From Pyrodictiaceae archaeon (lineage in GTDB: Archaea > Thermoproteota > Thermoprotei_A > Sulfolobales > Pyrodictiaceae), in assembly GCA_027033675.1 (NCBI GenBank), contig JALVKZ010000323.1:1-6721 (forward strand): DNA of 6,721 nucleotides, in the 5' to 3' direction. Under the pieces are notes generated by a model. The model had not been told where the DNA came from. It did no database searches and saw nothing but the letters and a program-made list of their open reading frames with translations. Within the stretch, counting starts at the first letter, position 1; each line of letters begins with the position of its first letter. Below are positions 5,872 through 6,721 of the stretch, piece by piece. Both the position numbers and the translations under genes were made by a program.

Positions 5872-6435
5872 TTAGTCCTCATCACATCTTAGCCTTCTAA
5901 CCATAAGTGATGAGCCTTGACTAATCACTATGTACCTAGGCCTACTCTTGCTAAGGCACATGGCTCTTAAGGCATCCTGGCCGGGAACGAAGCGGGCACT
6001 AAGCCCCAGCGCTGACAAGCAGCCAGCGATTACTCCACCGAACACAGCTGCTATTGATGGTGTGCTCTTTACCCTCTCAGCTACTCTCTCATCAAACCTC
6101 AGGATATAGTTCTCACCGCTCTTCTCAACGAGGGTAAATACCTGGAAGGGGTGCAACTGCTCACTGCTCTTCACGAAGAGCCTCAGTAACGAGTCAACAT
6201 CCATGCTTGTCTCGGTGCCTAGCTTCTCTAAGAAAGCGAGGAATCCCTCATAGGCGCCCCTACTGGTTACGCGGGCAATAATCGCCGATGCCTGACGGGT
6301 CCCTATGATGCTCTCTAGCTCGCTAGGCAAATAATCAACTAACAACCTAGTAGCCATGACGCTAAGCCCGTAACCGATAATGTCCGGGCGCAACGCATTA
6401 TCTATGGCATCCACGCCACTCATCCAATAGTACAT
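5872..6435 (-). CDS. Hypothetical protein, possibly V4R-like ligand-binding fold
   Basis: A soluble 187-residue protein with no signal peptide and no clear membrane helix. Residues 20-75 are helical (including ATRLLVDYLPSELESIIG and GAYEGFLAFLEKLG). Residues 97-114 read as beta strands. Residues 128-150 form a glycine-rich helix, AAVFGGVIAGCLSALGLSARFV, followed by a final strand pair around YIVISQG. This order, and especially the GGVIAGCLSALG helix followed by a strand, resembles the V4R (4-vinyl reductase) small-molecule-binding domain common in archaeal regulators. The usual Cys-rich C-terminal motif is reduced to a single Cys at 160. The resemblance is a pattern impression only. No DNA-binding domain is seen. 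ATG 6435 is chosen for its distance to the TATA-like box; ATG 6423 (residue 5) is an alternative, and neither has a Shine-Dalgarno. Confidence 0.75.
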   Translation of the reverse strand: MYYWMSGVDAIDNALRPDIIGYGLSVMATRLLVDYLPSELESIIGTRQASAIIARVTSRGAYEGFLAFLEKLGTETSMDVDSLLRLFVKSSEQLHPFQVFTLVEKSGENYILRFDERVAERVKSTPSIAAVFGGVIAGCLSALGLSARFVPGQDALRAMCLSKSRPRYIVISQGSSLMVRRLRCDED

Positions 6436-6465
6436 GAGGACTCTACATTGCTAAAATGCATGGCG

Positions 6466-6475
6466 CAATATATTA
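6466..6475 (-). promoter_or_regulatory. TATA-like box of the 187-residue protein gene
   Basis: On the minus strand this reads TAATATATTG. Its centre predicts a transcription start near 6444, giving a leader of about eight bases before ATG 6435. That fits the absence of a Shine-Dalgarno sequence. Confidence 0.5.
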
Positions 6476-6603
6476 GTGATAATCTATATCAAGAAATATT
6501 GAATATAAGGAATTAACAACAGTACACGGTACTAAAAGAATGCTTAATAACCCGCAGCAAGATATGCTATCCACTCATACTTGGATAACAGCCCCTCGTG
6601 GCT

Positions 6604-6718
<115 letters not shown>

Positions 6719-6721
6719 CGC

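Overview
The window looks like a piece of a hyperthermophilic crenarchaeal (Thermoproteota) chromosome, most likely of the Desulfurococcales/Pyrodictiaceae type. This is an inference. It rests on heavy use of ATA (Ile), AGG/AGA (Arg) and CTA (Leu) codons, archaeal TATA-like boxes placed so that transcripts would be nearly leaderless, a PaREP1-family gene, and a tRNA gene interrupted outside the anticodon loop by an intron with a bulge-helix-bulge splice motif. No species can be named from sequence alone.

Layout. On the + strand: a ten-helix transporter of the BASS/ACR3 superfamily (115-1266) and a short GltD-like FAD/NAD(P) oxidoreductase (about 1348-2364). On the - strand, convergent with the oxidoreductase: a small four-helix PsiE-like membrane protein (2395-2835 or 2868). 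On the + strand, divergent from it: a PaREP1-family gene that one in-frame TAG (3297-3299) splits into two halves in the same frame (2985-3641), then a CutA1-type protein (3729-4046). On the - strand: an unrecognised 572-residue membrane protein with a large outward domain and a C-terminal coiled coil (4058-5776), and a 187-residue protein that may carry a V4R-like fold (5872-6435). On the + strand at the right edge: tRNA-Lys(CTT), 6604-6714, with a 34-nt intron between mature positions 45 and 46.

The genes do not form an obvious pathway or operon. Most have their own promoter-like sequence, and strand changes are frequent. I see no CRISPR array, insertion sequence, defence cluster or other multi-gene system. 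The two observations most worth checking are the amber-interrupted but otherwise intact PaREP1 frame, and the tRNA intron, whose splice structure and mature product can be derived exactly. No stretch over 300 bases lacks a gene. The largest gaps (1-114, 2869-2984, 5777-5871, 6436-6603) hold only promoter-like A/T-rich sites.
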